A DNA stretch of 64,000 bases, taken from assembly GCA_009869945.1 (NCBI GenBank), contig WIXG01000387.1, positions 1-64,000 of the forward strand, given 5' to 3'. The stretch comes from Mesaphorura yosii (Eukaryota > Arthropoda > Collembola > Poduromorpha > Tullbergiidae). Positions 1 to 11,600 of the stretch are shown piece by piece. The translations under genes were made by a program, and so were the position numbers. Every line of letters begins with the position of its first letter. The stretch's first letter is position 1. The notes under the pieces are model-generated. The model made no database searches. It was not told the DNA's origin and saw only the letters and a list, made by a program, of their open reading frames with translations.

Positions 1-179
1 GAGTATAAGAAATTGTAGCAATTTCCTACCAGAATTTCATTTCACATTTGTTGGTAATTTTAATTTCAGATTCTGTGGTTTCATGTCACCACCAGAGTAT
101 TTCCGTGCAACCCTAAGGGGGGGCAACTTCGCAATACAGACACTGGTTATGACCTACTTCGAAATGAACAGTGGTTATC

Positions 180-737
180 ATGGTTACCATGGTTACCGTC
201 GTACTGGTGGTTCATTGCATGTTGGCGGACTTGTTCGCTGCGTACCGCCAGGTGAGGGAATACCGAATCCAGCCACCATGCCAAAATAATTGCGTCAATA
301 AAAATAATTATTATCATTCAACAGAACAGTTAGATACCGAAGGTGAAGATGTGACCGGTGATGAATGCGAACAATTCAATTGCACCCCTTTAGGAGTGGT
401 TAATCTGGCGATCGAATTCTCCGACGTTATGATGGTTGGTGGAGAATTTGGCGGCGTACCAGTCTATCTCCTAAACCAATGCCAGACACCCATATGCAAC
501 ATGACGGCAGCCGCATGCTTCACGGTGAATGATGGGGAACCTTGTTACAATCAGCCACCGCCTTCAGCAAATTGCCGGTCTATCACTGTCCCATGCAAAT
601 ATCCTGGACCGTGTGGGGGCAATGAATACGCATACCGGGGCGGTTCTGATAATGAGGGGACCAACTACGCCCTCTGTAATGCAAGGCCGGACCAATTCTG
701 CTCTCGCGTGTACACTCTGTGCACCGTACCTGTCTAA
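180..737 (+). CDS. Small cysteine-rich secreted protein, family unknown
   Basis: An ATG at 180 opens a frame to a TAA at 735-737 (185 residues unspliced). The first 24 codons are hydrophobic (Met-Val-Thr-Met-Val-Thr-Val-Val-Leu-Val-Val) and look like a signal peptide. The rest is acidic at first and then rich in Cys, Pro and Asn, with about 15 Cys and a possible N-glycosylation site (NMT), as expected of a disulfide-bonded extracellular protein. A candidate GT-AG intron at 252-329 (CAG/GTGAGG to ACAG) is exactly 78 bases and holds no in-frame stop, so spliced and unspliced forms are both open; splicing gives 159 residues. A poly(A) signal lies at 820-825. I recognise no domain, and an upstream exon cannot be excluded because the gene sits near the window edge. 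Confidence 0.5.
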   Translation: MVTMVTVVLVVHCMLADLFAAYRQVREYRIQPPCQNNCVNKNNYYHSTEQLDTEGEDVTGDECEQFNCTPLGVVNLAIEFSDVMMVGGEFGGVPVYLLNQCQTPICNMTAAACFTVNDGEPCYNQPPPSANCRSITVPCKYPGPCGGNEYAYRGGSDNEGTNYALCNARPDQFCSRVYTLCTVPV

Positions 738-811
738 CCTATAAATGCATTTGGAATTTCATTCTTCTGATTCAGTATCAAAATTCATTCATCTCCTCTT
801 GATAATTACAA

Positions 812-825
812 TTTATTGCAATAAA
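812..825. terminator. Palindromic bidirectional poly(A) signal
   Basis: TTTATTGCAATAAA is a perfect 14-base palindrome. It gives AATAAA on the plus strand (820-825), 83 bases after the stop of the Cys-rich gene, and AATAAA on the minus strand (812-817), 44 bases after the stop of the prolyl hydroxylase gene. Both convergent genes probably end here with overlapping 3' UTRs. Confidence 0.6.
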
Positions 826-860
826 ATGAAGATTCTTTACTTCTTGTGATATGTTAAATG

Positions 861-1872
861 TTAATCCTTTGTTTGTTGCGATGCTGCCGGTGAGGACGAC
901 GGCTGCAATTGGCACGGCCTTCGAAATTCTTGTCCTCTTTCGCGAATAAATTTGTTGGCCACTGCAGAAAGTACAGAAGCATACAGAAAATGAGTGAAAT
1001 GGGACGTTCACTGACGCGTGCATTCACTTGCCCCATTTGGATCCAGCAATGGTTGGGCAGGATGCATGCGCCATCCTCTCAATAACCGCCCCATCTTCGT
1101 GCAAATTGTACCAGAAGGCAGCAGACCCCTTCCATGGCCACATCACGACGTCCAAATCAGGAAAGACGGTTGCTCCACCAATTCCCACGTTGCTCAAGTA
1201 AAATAGAAAAGTCGCCACACGTTGTCCACGTTCTAGTTGCCTGTTATTCTATACGCAATCATGATATTATGACAAGTTATAAAATTGAGTACAGTTTGTG
1301 TTAAGTCCGATCTTACAACATCCTGGTGGATCAGGTAGTGGCCACCAAGTCCATAATTTGTAATTTTCAGGGGTTCAGCCGTTTCCAAGTCCAAACCGGT
1401 GGCCATTGAGATTCGGCGGTCGAGTTTTCGCAGAAGTGCGTGCTCATCGCTTTGTAACCAGGTCACAGTGGTCACTCGCTCCGATTTTCCGGTGCTTGCG
1501 TCCTGATAGAACTGTAAAACCCATTTTGTATTATATTTTGTAATTTGTTGGATCTGCCAGTCTAAGCCGGCGTTTACTTACGCCTGTCGGCGCCAGTGAC
1601 TGAATTCCATCAATTTCCGAATCGAATATCACATCATGGAAGATGTGAATGGCCGGCTGCAGGTTCACCGCCTCCAATTTCAAGGGACCGATGGACAGGT
1701 ACGGATGCCCATTGGAAAAGTATTCACAGAAAAGTGTTTCAATTTGTTTCTGTTGCAGTTTCCCTTTGCACAAATGCTCATAGCTGCTGGACGCTGTAAA
1801 GTGCGGCCAGGTGACCATGGCCATGGCCATGTATGCTAAACGAATAGACGATGGATAGATGGGCAACCTCAT
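861..1872 (-). CDS. Prolyl 4-hydroxylase alpha-subunit-like protein, short form (catalytic domain)
   Basis: Collagen-type prolyl 4-hydroxylase alpha subunits hydroxylate proline in the ER using Fe(II), 2-oxoglutarate and ascorbate. Four exons fit: 1582-1872, 1317-1511, 1032-1248 and 861-961, in phase, 267 residues. Readable landmarks: LCKGKL and a HPYLSIGPLK stretch leading into HIFHDVIFDSEI, then NYGLGGHYLIHQD with iron ligands His159 and Asp161, GGATVFP, the distal iron ligand His223 in MAHASCP, Lys233 for 2-oxoglutarate, and the family-typical end RERGQEFRRPC. The last intron (962-1031) appears to use a GC donor (GGG/GCAAGT), which alone restores the frame. Family members usually have about 520 residues; the N-terminal dimerisation and peptide-binding domains are missing, so this is a short form, a truncated copy, or upstream exons were not found. 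The start (ATG at 1872; alternative 1830) is uncertain. Confidence 0.8.
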
Positions 1873-2119
1873 TCTCACTCTTAATCTCGGGCACTCCAAT
1901 CAACCAAACAAGTTGTGCAGAAAGAACTATCTCTCTCATGCCTACTAACAAGCAAAATCATTTTGGCATCTTTGCAGTCACTGCAAATGCTTATTGAATT
2001 ATGAAATGAATTTGATAGTAAGCAAATCTGTACAAAAGAGCGCAGTCAGGATGAGCTTCGAAAAGAGAGCGCATTCTCCATTCGCCAGTCGAGCATTTTA
2101 AAGATGCAATCCGCACAAT

Positions 2120-3269
2120 TTATTGACAAGAATGAAGAATCACAATTAGCAATCTGAATGATTGACAGTATGGCGATCTGGGACGCCCACGGCCCAAAAT
2201 GACGCTTCTCATCGTGATTCTGGAGACGCAGGGCACTGGGCCACGAATCGAGCCGTTGGCGAAGCCCTGGCCGATGTAGTACGACACCGCCGCCGTCGGC
2301 AAGGTCTCCTTCGAACTGACACTGCTATTGCCATTGGTGTCGGGCTCTACGTGGTCGCACTCGCAAACACCCGAGGGGAGTTCGTGCTTAACGAACCAAC
2401 CGTAATCACCGTCAGGAGATTCGGCTTCCACGGAGATGAGGGCTGTCGCTGTCGGCGGTGTGTCGGGCCATGAAGTTGTCGCTGTTGCAGCCTCGCAAAA
2501 GCACGAGTGTCAATCCCAAATAAATAGCAGCCACAGAGGCTCCCAGTACACGTAAGCTCTGGGATCGTGACCCGAGCATCTTTCAATTTGAACTGAATCG
2601 AGCGCTCGGACGGACGGACTGCTCTGCAGTCCGTCCTTGCTCGAGCGCATTCGCATCCTGCCCTTGTGTCTCACATTTCTTATCAGCAGCGTCAAGGAAA
2701 ATGTGGCTACGGTGGGTCGAACTGCGGCGGGCTCCATGCCGGTCCTTGTGCCCAGCCTCTTTCGGCTCATCACACTCGCCACGCCTTCACTGCAGCAAAT
2801 CACTCTGAAGATGCTTCACCAGTGCGAGGAACGGATGACCAATGCGGACCGATAGCCAGAGCACTTGACCTTCCCGGCACTGAAGTCCATAGCTATTTAA
2901 ACACGTTGGCCCACACCACTCCAGCGCTGCCTCTTGCTGTTAGGCTTTGTGGCTTCCAAATTGGAGTGCGTTCGAGGACGCAGGGGTGCTAACTTAGACT
3001 CGTACTTGACCATTTGACCTCGGATAGCCACGGATGGAAGGAACAGCGTGTTCAACGATAGCACATCACGGAACACCTCCCAGGCTCTGGATCGGAGTAA
3101 GACAATGGTGGATAATCAGCGGCCCAGTACGGTGATGATAGGCCCTGGAATGCGATCTTCGATTTCGATGGATGGCAGGGGCGGAATGAACAGGCTCTCG
3201 TTCACATCACCGTCACCAGTCGTAAGACGCAATAGCAAACGAGTGAGCCATGTTGGATTCGCAAATTAG
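2120..3269. other. ORF-rich stretch, coding status unresolved
   Basis: Several overlapping open frames occur without a consistent gene model. On the minus strand an ATG at 2579 gives 55 residues with one good hydrophobic helix (LGASVAAIYLGLTLVLL), and another frame (2120-2470) stays open over about 115 codons. On the plus strand 2637-2855 reads as amphipathic helices (LPLCLTFLISSVKENVATVG), like a HEAT/ARM-repeat fragment, and stops; 3048-3269 is another short open frame. The pieces could be decayed exons of an unidentified gene. Nothing supports a function. Confidence 0.25.
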
Positions 3270-3594
3270 TCACTAATTTTTAGTCTCACATCCAAATAAT
3301 TTGCCCCGACTTGTCACCAGAGGAAGGACCTGTTAATGCATTTTGTAGTGAATAATCAAAAATGTGGAAGCAATCTGGGAGATCGTGAAGTTGCCAATAT
3401 TGAATATACTAATGGGTGGTGGTAACGAGGAAGTAAATTAGCCGTGCTTGAGTTTCACGGTTGGTTTAGTTTTGTATTGACCACAGACTTTGAGCGAAAG
3501 AGAGCGCAAGCTGTAGCGCTACGGCTGCCAGTTCTTGAGAAATTCTAAAGTGAGTGTTGAACTAACGACACGGACGTCAACTGAAATTGACCTT

Positions 3595-3600
3595 TTTATT
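3595..3600 (-). terminator. Poly(A) signal of the AP-2 gene
   Basis: AATAAA on the minus strand, 140 bases beyond the AP-2 stop codon. The stretch 3270-3739 holds no convincing gene and is best read as the AP-2 3' UTR plus intergenic DNA. Confidence 0.6.
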
Positions 3601-3739
3601 ATGGTACAAGAAGCACATGACACACACGGAACTGAATCACATCAAAATGCAAGAGCGCAATACTCAAACTTAATCGCAGCTGAATTTACACGGTTAATTA
3701 AATTACTAAAAGTACTCCCTGCCTAATTACGGATTAATT

Positions 3740-6700
3740 CTACTTGTTTTTGCCGTGGTGGTCCGACTTGTCGATTTTTATCTGGTGGGGCTTCAACGGG
3801 CCGTTGTGCTCCGAATTCCTGCCCCCACCGCCTCCGCCGCCGCTTGGGTACAGTTTCTCGAGCTGCTTGAGCGACTCGCAGATGTAGTTTTGTATGGCCG
3901 TCAGTGCCGCGACGATGGCGGGGCTCCCGAAACCGTGTGTGATGAGGGAGAAATGGGTGAGATGGCGCTGGAGGGAGGGGTCGAGAAGCAGCGCCGGTCG
4001 CGTGTTGCAGAGCGGGCTCCGGTCTTGGTTCAGGAGGTCCGTAAGTTCTTTGATGATTTGCCTACAATGCAGATCAAAATTTGCTAACTTCCTGTATTAG
4101 TTCGAATGCCAATTCCGGGCACTTACTTGGAGGCTGTGAGGACCTCCTTCGACTGATAGGCGGAGGCCGGGTCGGTGGCGTGCTGCATCGTGAGGTACTC
4201 GGCAATCTGCCGGGCAGGGAACTCCGTCTCGCACACGTAGCCAAAGTCCCGGGCTAAATGGATCGCTTCACCTGGAAAATTCAAAGTAACCCGCGTAAGC
4301 ATTCACATTTACATTATTGTTGTGAAGGGTCGCTCGCATTGTCCCATTGTCGCATGGCATGATAATTGGAGACCCTCCACGGCCAATTTCACTATTTCGC
4401 AGGACGGCATTCACCTCGTCGCGTCGCCGTGAAAGGAGGCGTTGAAGAGCGACAAATTAATAAGTACTTCAACTGCGAGGTGACAAAAGCCAAAGGGAAA
4501 CCTCCCTGCCTGCCTTCTTGCCTGCGCTGCGTGCTTTGTTAATAAGCCAGATTCGGCGGAGCGGATCAGCGGGCAGCAACCCAACAATGACATGATAACA
4601 ATGCCGCACTGAATTCGATTTGAATTCAAATTGGGCACGGCACTCCAATGGCATTTGAATTGAATTCAAAAGCGACTGCTTTCTGTTCGTCGTTCTTGGA
4701 GGGAGGTCTGCCTGGCTTCTCGAGAGCGATGAACGAACGAGTTTCGAGTTGCCCCTTTTATTGTGCTCGCTCGGATTCTGTGTAATTTCATCTCTGGACG
4801 CGGACGGACGGATTTTTCGAGTATTTCGTGGATTGTTATTAATAATATTAAAAAACTCGACTCGCTCTCGTCGATCTCTGCTCGAGTCGACTCAACGAGG
4901 CGAGGCAATGCGAAGGAAGCGCAGGGAATGCGAGTGAGGAGGCAACCTTTAATCATCATCGTTGGCTCATAACGCATTTTTCAATTTCATCACACACGAT
5001 GATTGCCTGGCCAGTTATGAGTCCGTTACTCTTTCCTCTTCATCGCACAATGCAATAAAAAGCAACGCGTAATCATTGAAAGACGCTCGCCGGCTGCCTG
5101 AAAACTGACCCGTGATCTCCAATCTGTAATCATGCTCTTGATTCTTGATCTCTGACCCCACATGCACGCCACGCGCTTACCTTCGACAAGCGACGTGAGC
5201 AGCGTGACGTTGGCCGCCTTGCGCCGCCCCGCTGGCAGGTTGAGCCCGATCTTCTCGAGCTTCTCCCTCAGCAGCCGGCCGCCGTTCTTCGATTTGGCCC
5301 GTCTCAGCACTCCGCCGAGCAGTGAGGCGTTGAGGCATTCAGGGGGCGAGAGCCGGCGCTGCACCTCGCCAACGGTGACTTTGTACTTGGACGTCGAAGA
5401 GAGGAGCGAGAGCCGCCCGGGAACGGAGCAGAAGACGTCGCCCGCCGACGTGGCGCAGGAGCCATGCAAGACACCGCCTAGGATGCCGTCCTTGCAGTCG
5501 CCCAGCACGGACCCCATCAGACCCACGTGCCCGTGGGAGTGCCCGCCCCGCCCGGGCTTGATGCTCTTCAGGAGCGGAAGCTCCGAGGCGATGTAGGCCG
5601 AGTGGTGGAAGCTGTTCTCTTCCGCGGAGAGGCCGCTCTGCCGATCAACAAAGAATGCAAATGCGGAACGTGGAATGTGAATTATGCTCAATAACAGCCG
5701 CATTCTTTCAGATCACAACCAACGCAGAACGCATTAATTAAAAGAATTCCATGCAGAATGCACGGAGCGAGTACGTACACAGATTTTTGCATTGCATTTT
5801 GGTGCGTGTGTTTGTGCTTACCATCATAAACTGTGTGGAGGAGAGGAACGGCGAGTTATTCCGCTGCCCGTTTGACGTGTCCATTTCGTTCCCGAGGCCG
5901 TCGTCGATGAGCGAGTGGCCGTGTCCGTGCGAATGCGAGTGCGCGTGGCCGTGCTGCAGGCCGTCGTCGATCGAGATCAAGTCGCTACCGGCGCCGCTCC
6001 CACCTCCGCCCCTCCGGCCGTAGTAATCCCTAGCGCCTTGCTGGCCACCCTGCCCTGACGCCGCGGCGGCGGCCGCCGCCGCCTGCTGACTCCGCGTCGT
6101 CTCGTAAAAGCCCGCTGCAGCCGCGATGGCCGCCGCCGTGTGAATGTTTCCGTACAGCTCCTCCGTTGCATTGCGGCGCCCCACCAGGTCATTCACTGCC
6201 GATGCCGACGGGCTGCTCCCCGCTCCGTTGCCGGCACCGCCACCACCGCTGGAGCCCCCATAGCCCGAATGCCCCGACTTGCCCCCGCCTCCGCCGCCCT
6301 GGCTCGCAGAAGACGCCGAGACGGACACGCCAACGGCGCCACCCCCACAAAGCTGATTGTGCTGCTGATACTGCGCCGCCGCGGCGTGCGCGTGGTGGTG
6401 CATGTAATGATCAGCCGCCCCCACGCCGACGCCTACACCGGCCGCGCCCGCTGCCGCCGCGGAGAGGTTGAATGCTGCTGCGTGAAAATCAAGCTGCTGC
6501 TGGGCGTGATGCCCGACGAAGGGCGGCGGGAAATAAGGTGGCTGGAAATCCTGCACGGAGCGGGCGGACGCGGCAGAAAATTGCTGCGCGCTTCCGCCGC
6601 CGCCCGGCCCGCGGTGGCTGGTGGAAGAAATGACTGAGCTGGGGTGCTGGCGGTCCTGAAAACAAACAGTAGAAAGGTGGGAGTTTAGTTACCTGCCTGC

Positions 6701-8607
6701 CCGCTAGGGTCCAATTATTTAACACAACGCCAACGCATACGGTGAGCATTCTGCTGTCATCCGTGAGAATCATCACCATTCACATCAAATCACAGCACAG
6801 CACAACAGATTAGATCTTCATCTTGCGCACTAATTGGCAAGGCGCGGTGCAGACTGTCCAGAATTGCCCCGAAACTCGAAACACAGTTGCCACACGCGTT
6901 CAAATGAAATTTGATCTTCTTTCGCTTCCACACAAAAATCGAGCACCACAACACATCAAAAGTTTGCCTGCTTTCCGTAAACTTTCTGCTGGCTCGACTC
7001 AAATAGAACTGATGCGGATGCGGATCTTTTGTTTATGCTGTTTCGCTGTTTGGTACGTCTGATGTGATGAGGATGGAAACAATGCCACTGCCAGCAGCAT
7101 CACCGGAGAGCTGACCGGGCCAGGAGCGAAGCAGAAACAGGTAAGGCATTGTAGGGATAGGTTATGAGGCAGTACGTCAGCGAGCGAGCACGGAGCACGG
7201 AGAAGAATGCCCGGGGAGAGATGAAACTGTTCCATAGCTCGTAGCCTTGTCGTACGTACCTCATCTCGAAACTCATACGACCACTTTCATGCAGACAGGC
7301 AGGAAGAGATGTAATTAGTTTAAAGAATTCGAGAGGGTCAAAATCCTGTGCCTCGTCCGCGCCGTATCTTACAAGTACTTACTAGGAAAAGGGTGCGAGA
7401 TCGTGTCAGGACTCTGAATCTTCGCTCTTGGATAAGAAATCTTGGGATGAGTCACTGATCTTGTGTAGATGCAAATTTCGCATCCGCGCCCGCATCCACA
7501 CAGGTACGAAAACACACGCAAGCAGATGCAGTTTGAAAAAAGTAATTAAAGCACAAAAAATCATTTAATCATTTTGTGTCCGTCGTACGCGTACGGAAGA
7601 TCTTTGGCTTATAAATCTCTTGCCGCGTCGTCCGCGTCCGTTGAAATCTTAACAATAACAACAATGCAGATGAAGATGAAGTGAGGGTAATTCTTCTTCA
7701 TCAAACTCATTGCGGTTGCAGCGCAGGAAGAATTCTTCTTCGGACGGCGCGGCGCGCGGCAGCGCGGAGGAAGAAAAACGGTTGTCATTTTGAAGAAGGC
7801 CGCGGCCACGCTGGCGCGGGCATAAAAAACTAATTAGCATATTCTGTGTCTATGCTGCTTCTGCTGAAGTAAAATGATTAATTAGCCAGAAGTAGCCAGC
7901 CAAGCCAGAACACGGCAGCTCATTTCAGAGATGAAGACGAGATGAGATGAAAGTATGCAAACGCAAAATGCAAATTCCTTTCTCCAAATAAACAATCCAG
8001 CCAAGTATTGCACGGAGATCAAAAGCCCGGCTCCATCTGCACCGCAGATCCCGCATCTTTTCGCTTTTCGGGATGCGGATCTTCTCTGCATTGCATATTG
8101 CATTGTTTACTTTCCAAATGTGCGGAAGATACGAGCGTCGCACACTCGATCGCTTGTCGGAACCTCAAAGAAGTCCAAGTCGCTTATTTATGCTTTATGC
8201 GCTGACGCTGACGTCGTCGTTTCAGATGTCAAGATGAAGAACAATAAATACTGAATGAAAACCCATTTGCTCGCTTGAGATGCAGTGGCAGATGAGTTAA
8301 TTGACTCTGGTCGGCAGTCTTTCATCCCACAAACTAATTATAACCTCAACAATGATCTCCAATGCATTGCCTGCCTTTCCTTGTCGTGCATGTGTGAAGA
8401 TGAGGATGAGGTGCCAGAATGAGAACGTGATAGCGTTTTAACACGGAAGGAACCTTTCACGGGCCAAAATGTGGGAGATCTGGGCAATCTGAGACAAATC
8501 TTGCCGGATCTGTGAATGAATTGATTTACCTGCCAGACTGAAGACGCGACGACGTTCGATGACTCCAGACTGAGGAAGCTCATGTCATGTGGCGAGTAGA
8601 GAACCAT
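3740..8607 (-). CDS. TfAP-2: Transcription factor AP-2
   Basis: AP-2 proteins are dimeric nuclear activators binding GC-rich palindromes. Five exons fit perfectly: 8530-8607, 5822-6655, 5181-5637, 4127-4271 and 3740-4061 (phases 0, 0, 1, 2), giving 611 residues. Exon 1 (MVLYSPHDM...) joins DRQHPSS, matching the vertebrate exon 1/2 junction before DRH. The PY transactivation motif [10 protein letters not shown] lies near residues 63-71. The middle is padded with Ala, Gly and His runs, including [14 protein letters not shown]. From about residue 372 the conserved DNA-binding and helix-span-helix dimerisation region runs through [72 protein letters not shown] and ITHGFGSP. Donors are GTAAAT, GTAAGC, GTAAGC and GTAAGT. 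Introns are long for this window (909 bases at 4272-5180, 1.9 kb at 6656-8529). An alternative first exon further upstream is possible. Confidence 0.95.
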
Positions 8608-11600
8608 TAAGAAAAGCTATCAGGATCAATTGCAGAATCGGATGCAAAATTTAACCTTTCACAGAGACGGCGATATCTCACGCCCAAGGTTAAAATAAAA
8701 CACAGCACTGCACTGTACGCACTGTCCGGCGCGCGTTTCAGTTGATAAATTGCAGAGTAGCACGACACGGCTCACCGTAAAAGGGAAAAGATCTTTGGCA
8801 CTGGTCGCATCTTCTCGTTCGCGTTCGTGATCTTGATAACCGGTCTCTAACGTGGTCTCTGCGTAATTTACCTGAAGCAATTTGCGAATGGCGAATAGCG
8901 AATTTGTACTTTGCACACTAATTAACACTGGTCACACTTTTGCTTTCCACACACACGAAGACTTGGCTTGAACCCTGAAGGAAGATCATTTTGTGCTGTC
9001 GATGGAGTCTTTTTGTATCGTCTCGTCCGTCGCCGTCGCCTGAGAGAAGACAGGACAGACCGGAACGCAGAGAAGCAGAGAAAAAGAGCTACACGTCGTG
9101 CCCAATGAAATCGCCTTCGGTTACTGACCGAGCAGGCTTTCGTCGGGGCACAATATAAAGTCAAGATGTGAGAGAGAAGGGAGAGATGAATTGAATGAGC
9201 CTCCGGACGAGATTTTCTATTTTTCCTGTACGTTGCCTGCTCGCTCGCTGCTGCATTGCCTCAGAGCTTTACTTCTGCTGCTTAGCTGTGATTGGGCTGG
9301 AGGCGTGGATTCGTGTTTGGTTAGCCCCGCATCTCTGCACGGGCTCGCCTTCAGCCTTCTTCCCGCATCTTCTCGCATCTGCTTGCATGCTGCTCCCGCA
9401 CGCGCACCGCGCACCCAGAAGCACTGCCGCCGCTGCGGAAGAAAGGCGATGCCCTCAGCGAGAGGCTGAATAGCAGAATTCAGAATTGGTCCAATTCAGC
9501 ATCCCACTTTTTTCAGCATCTCTCCGAATCTTTTCTCCCTGCCTCGTGCTCCTCTCCTCGTTCAATAATTTCATCTCTTTTCTTTTTAATAAAAATAAAT
9601 GCGAATAAAGTCCGGGGGCAAAATGAGCCCAGTCGAGTCGAGCCAGAAAATGGCAACTCGCCCGTGTACTGTAAGCCGTGCCCGGAAAGGCAAAATGGAA
9701 ACAAGAAAAAAAGCTCAGGCAAAGGAAAATCTCGGGCTGTGTTTACACAAAAACGGCTCGGCTGGCTCGGAGCTCGAAATTTGTTCCCACCATCTTTCAT
9801 CTGTGGTGCTGCATCCACATCTATTCTGGTCTCTTGCGAAATAATCCCGGGACTCCGTAAAAATGAGACTGGGAAGGACCGTGCATAGGTAGGAGTGTAA
9901 ATTGGAGTGTAGATCGCGTGCAAAGACGCGGGGTTTAATTATAATTACGTAATTGATGATTCTGGTTTGGTTTGGTTTGGATTCTTTTAATCTCATTACG
10001 GAAGATGCAAGAAAGCAAAGACGAAGAAGAAGGAAAAGGCAAATGAGAAGCATATGTTTGAGGAATTCCGTGGGTATGATTTATAGAGGCCTGGATGAGT
10101 GATTGTTATTGTTCCCTTACCTGTAATTACCTCGGCCCTGAATTCCTGCACGTAACCCTTTCGTACCTGTACAGCGTAGCGCAGATGATCTGGAAAGGAA
10201 GCCACGGCCAAAGCAAAATTCCAGCTCTCTTTTCCCTGTTTCTTGTTCTCGTTCAGGCTCAGTTTCAGCGTTTCAGAGATAATTATATCTTGAAGAGAGA
10301 CGAATTGGCTGGCAAAACCCAAAACAACAATGAACGAACAGGTGCATCGTCCCGTCGAAGATCAGCAGGAGCGTCAGCGTCAAAGAAGCAACTCATCTTT
10401 AACGAGATCCCGGCCTTCTTGAATCTCCACGGCCACGCTGAGCTGCTTCGTATCTCGTAACGGTTTAAGTGACTCACCGCTATCGCGCTGCTGTTGTGAT
10501 GAATTATTCAGATTCAGATGAAATTCCTGCGTAATGACAGCAGTCTAAATATTTGGATAATGATCTCAGCAGCAGCAGCATTGATCACGCCTCAATTAAG
10601 TGCGCGCCGCGAGATGCTGTGACCAATCTATAAATAGCCAGCCAGCCAAGATGCAAGAAGATGCAGTGGTCGTGTCGTGTCGTGGTCATCTCACATCGTA
10701 GAAGTGAATGGACTCTGGGCTCTGACTCTGATGAACAATAACGAGATGCGAAGATGTGATGTGCTCGTATTTGGATCATTATTGGATTTAAATCTCGTAC
10801 TCGGCTTAAAAAGTGGCCGGCATCCACAAACAACGTGATTTTGCGTTGTTAGCTTCAAAGCCAGACTCAAATTGGATTTTCATCGTGCGGAGTTTAAAAT
10901 ACTTGTTGCAGTCACAGAGATTAAAATCCTAACCGGAATCGAATTTCTGGCTCAAACGATTTCAAACGATGACGGGATTCAATTTCCGACTCGCAAGTTT
11001 ATTGCGATGATCTTTGAAGTCTCCCAGATAAATAAATCAATTTCAAATATATTAAAATGAGTTCGGAATAAAACAGAAATTCTGTGCCTTGTTGTGTAAT
11101 GCGAAAGTGAATGCAAATGAGAGAAGATGTGGTTGAGGATGCGGACCTCTGCTTGCATTGTTCGCTATTCACCGGCCGGCCATATTTGTTGCTCGTCTCA
11201 ATCGATCGATACTCCCATTCTTGAGATGAGATGAGAAGCGAAGGGATGCTGCGAATGCCAATACGAATATTCAAAGATGCGGACGCGGATATGGATGAGA
11301 TCCAAAGGCCGGGCCGGCCGCCGGTAAAGATGAAGATGATGGATGTCCAAACAAAACGCCGCGGCCTCTCAAACAAAGCAGTATTGCAATTGCAACTGGC
11401 AAATGAGGAAGTCGTCAAAATGAATCTGCGCTTCATTTCTATTAATAGACAAACCAAAACGCGAAAGGGTTGTTTAATGATAATAACCCGAAGGTATCGT
11501 ACGCGGACGCGGAATTGGATTCAGCCTCGCTTCGCCCGGTATGGCAAGGCAAGGAAAGAAGAAAGTTGATGAGAATGAGAAGGGTGAACCGTGAACGGTG

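Noticed and set aside
2372..2431. PDGDYGW on the minus strand, like the N-terminal motif of monocarboxylate transporters (SLC16)
   Set aside because: The sequence that follows is hydrophilic and has no membrane helices, and the plus-strand frame is open too; the match is too short.
6140..6637. 165-codon ORF antisense to AP-2 exon 2
   Set aside because: It is the shadow of GC-rich Ala/Gly/His repeats in the AP-2 exon; it has no domain and its composition follows from the sense codons.
7255..7290. Alternative AP-2 first exon (ATGAGTTTCGAGATGAG with GTACGT donor)
   Set aside because: The best donor gives the wrong phase for exon 2, while the exon at 8530-8607 joins in phase and matches the family junction.
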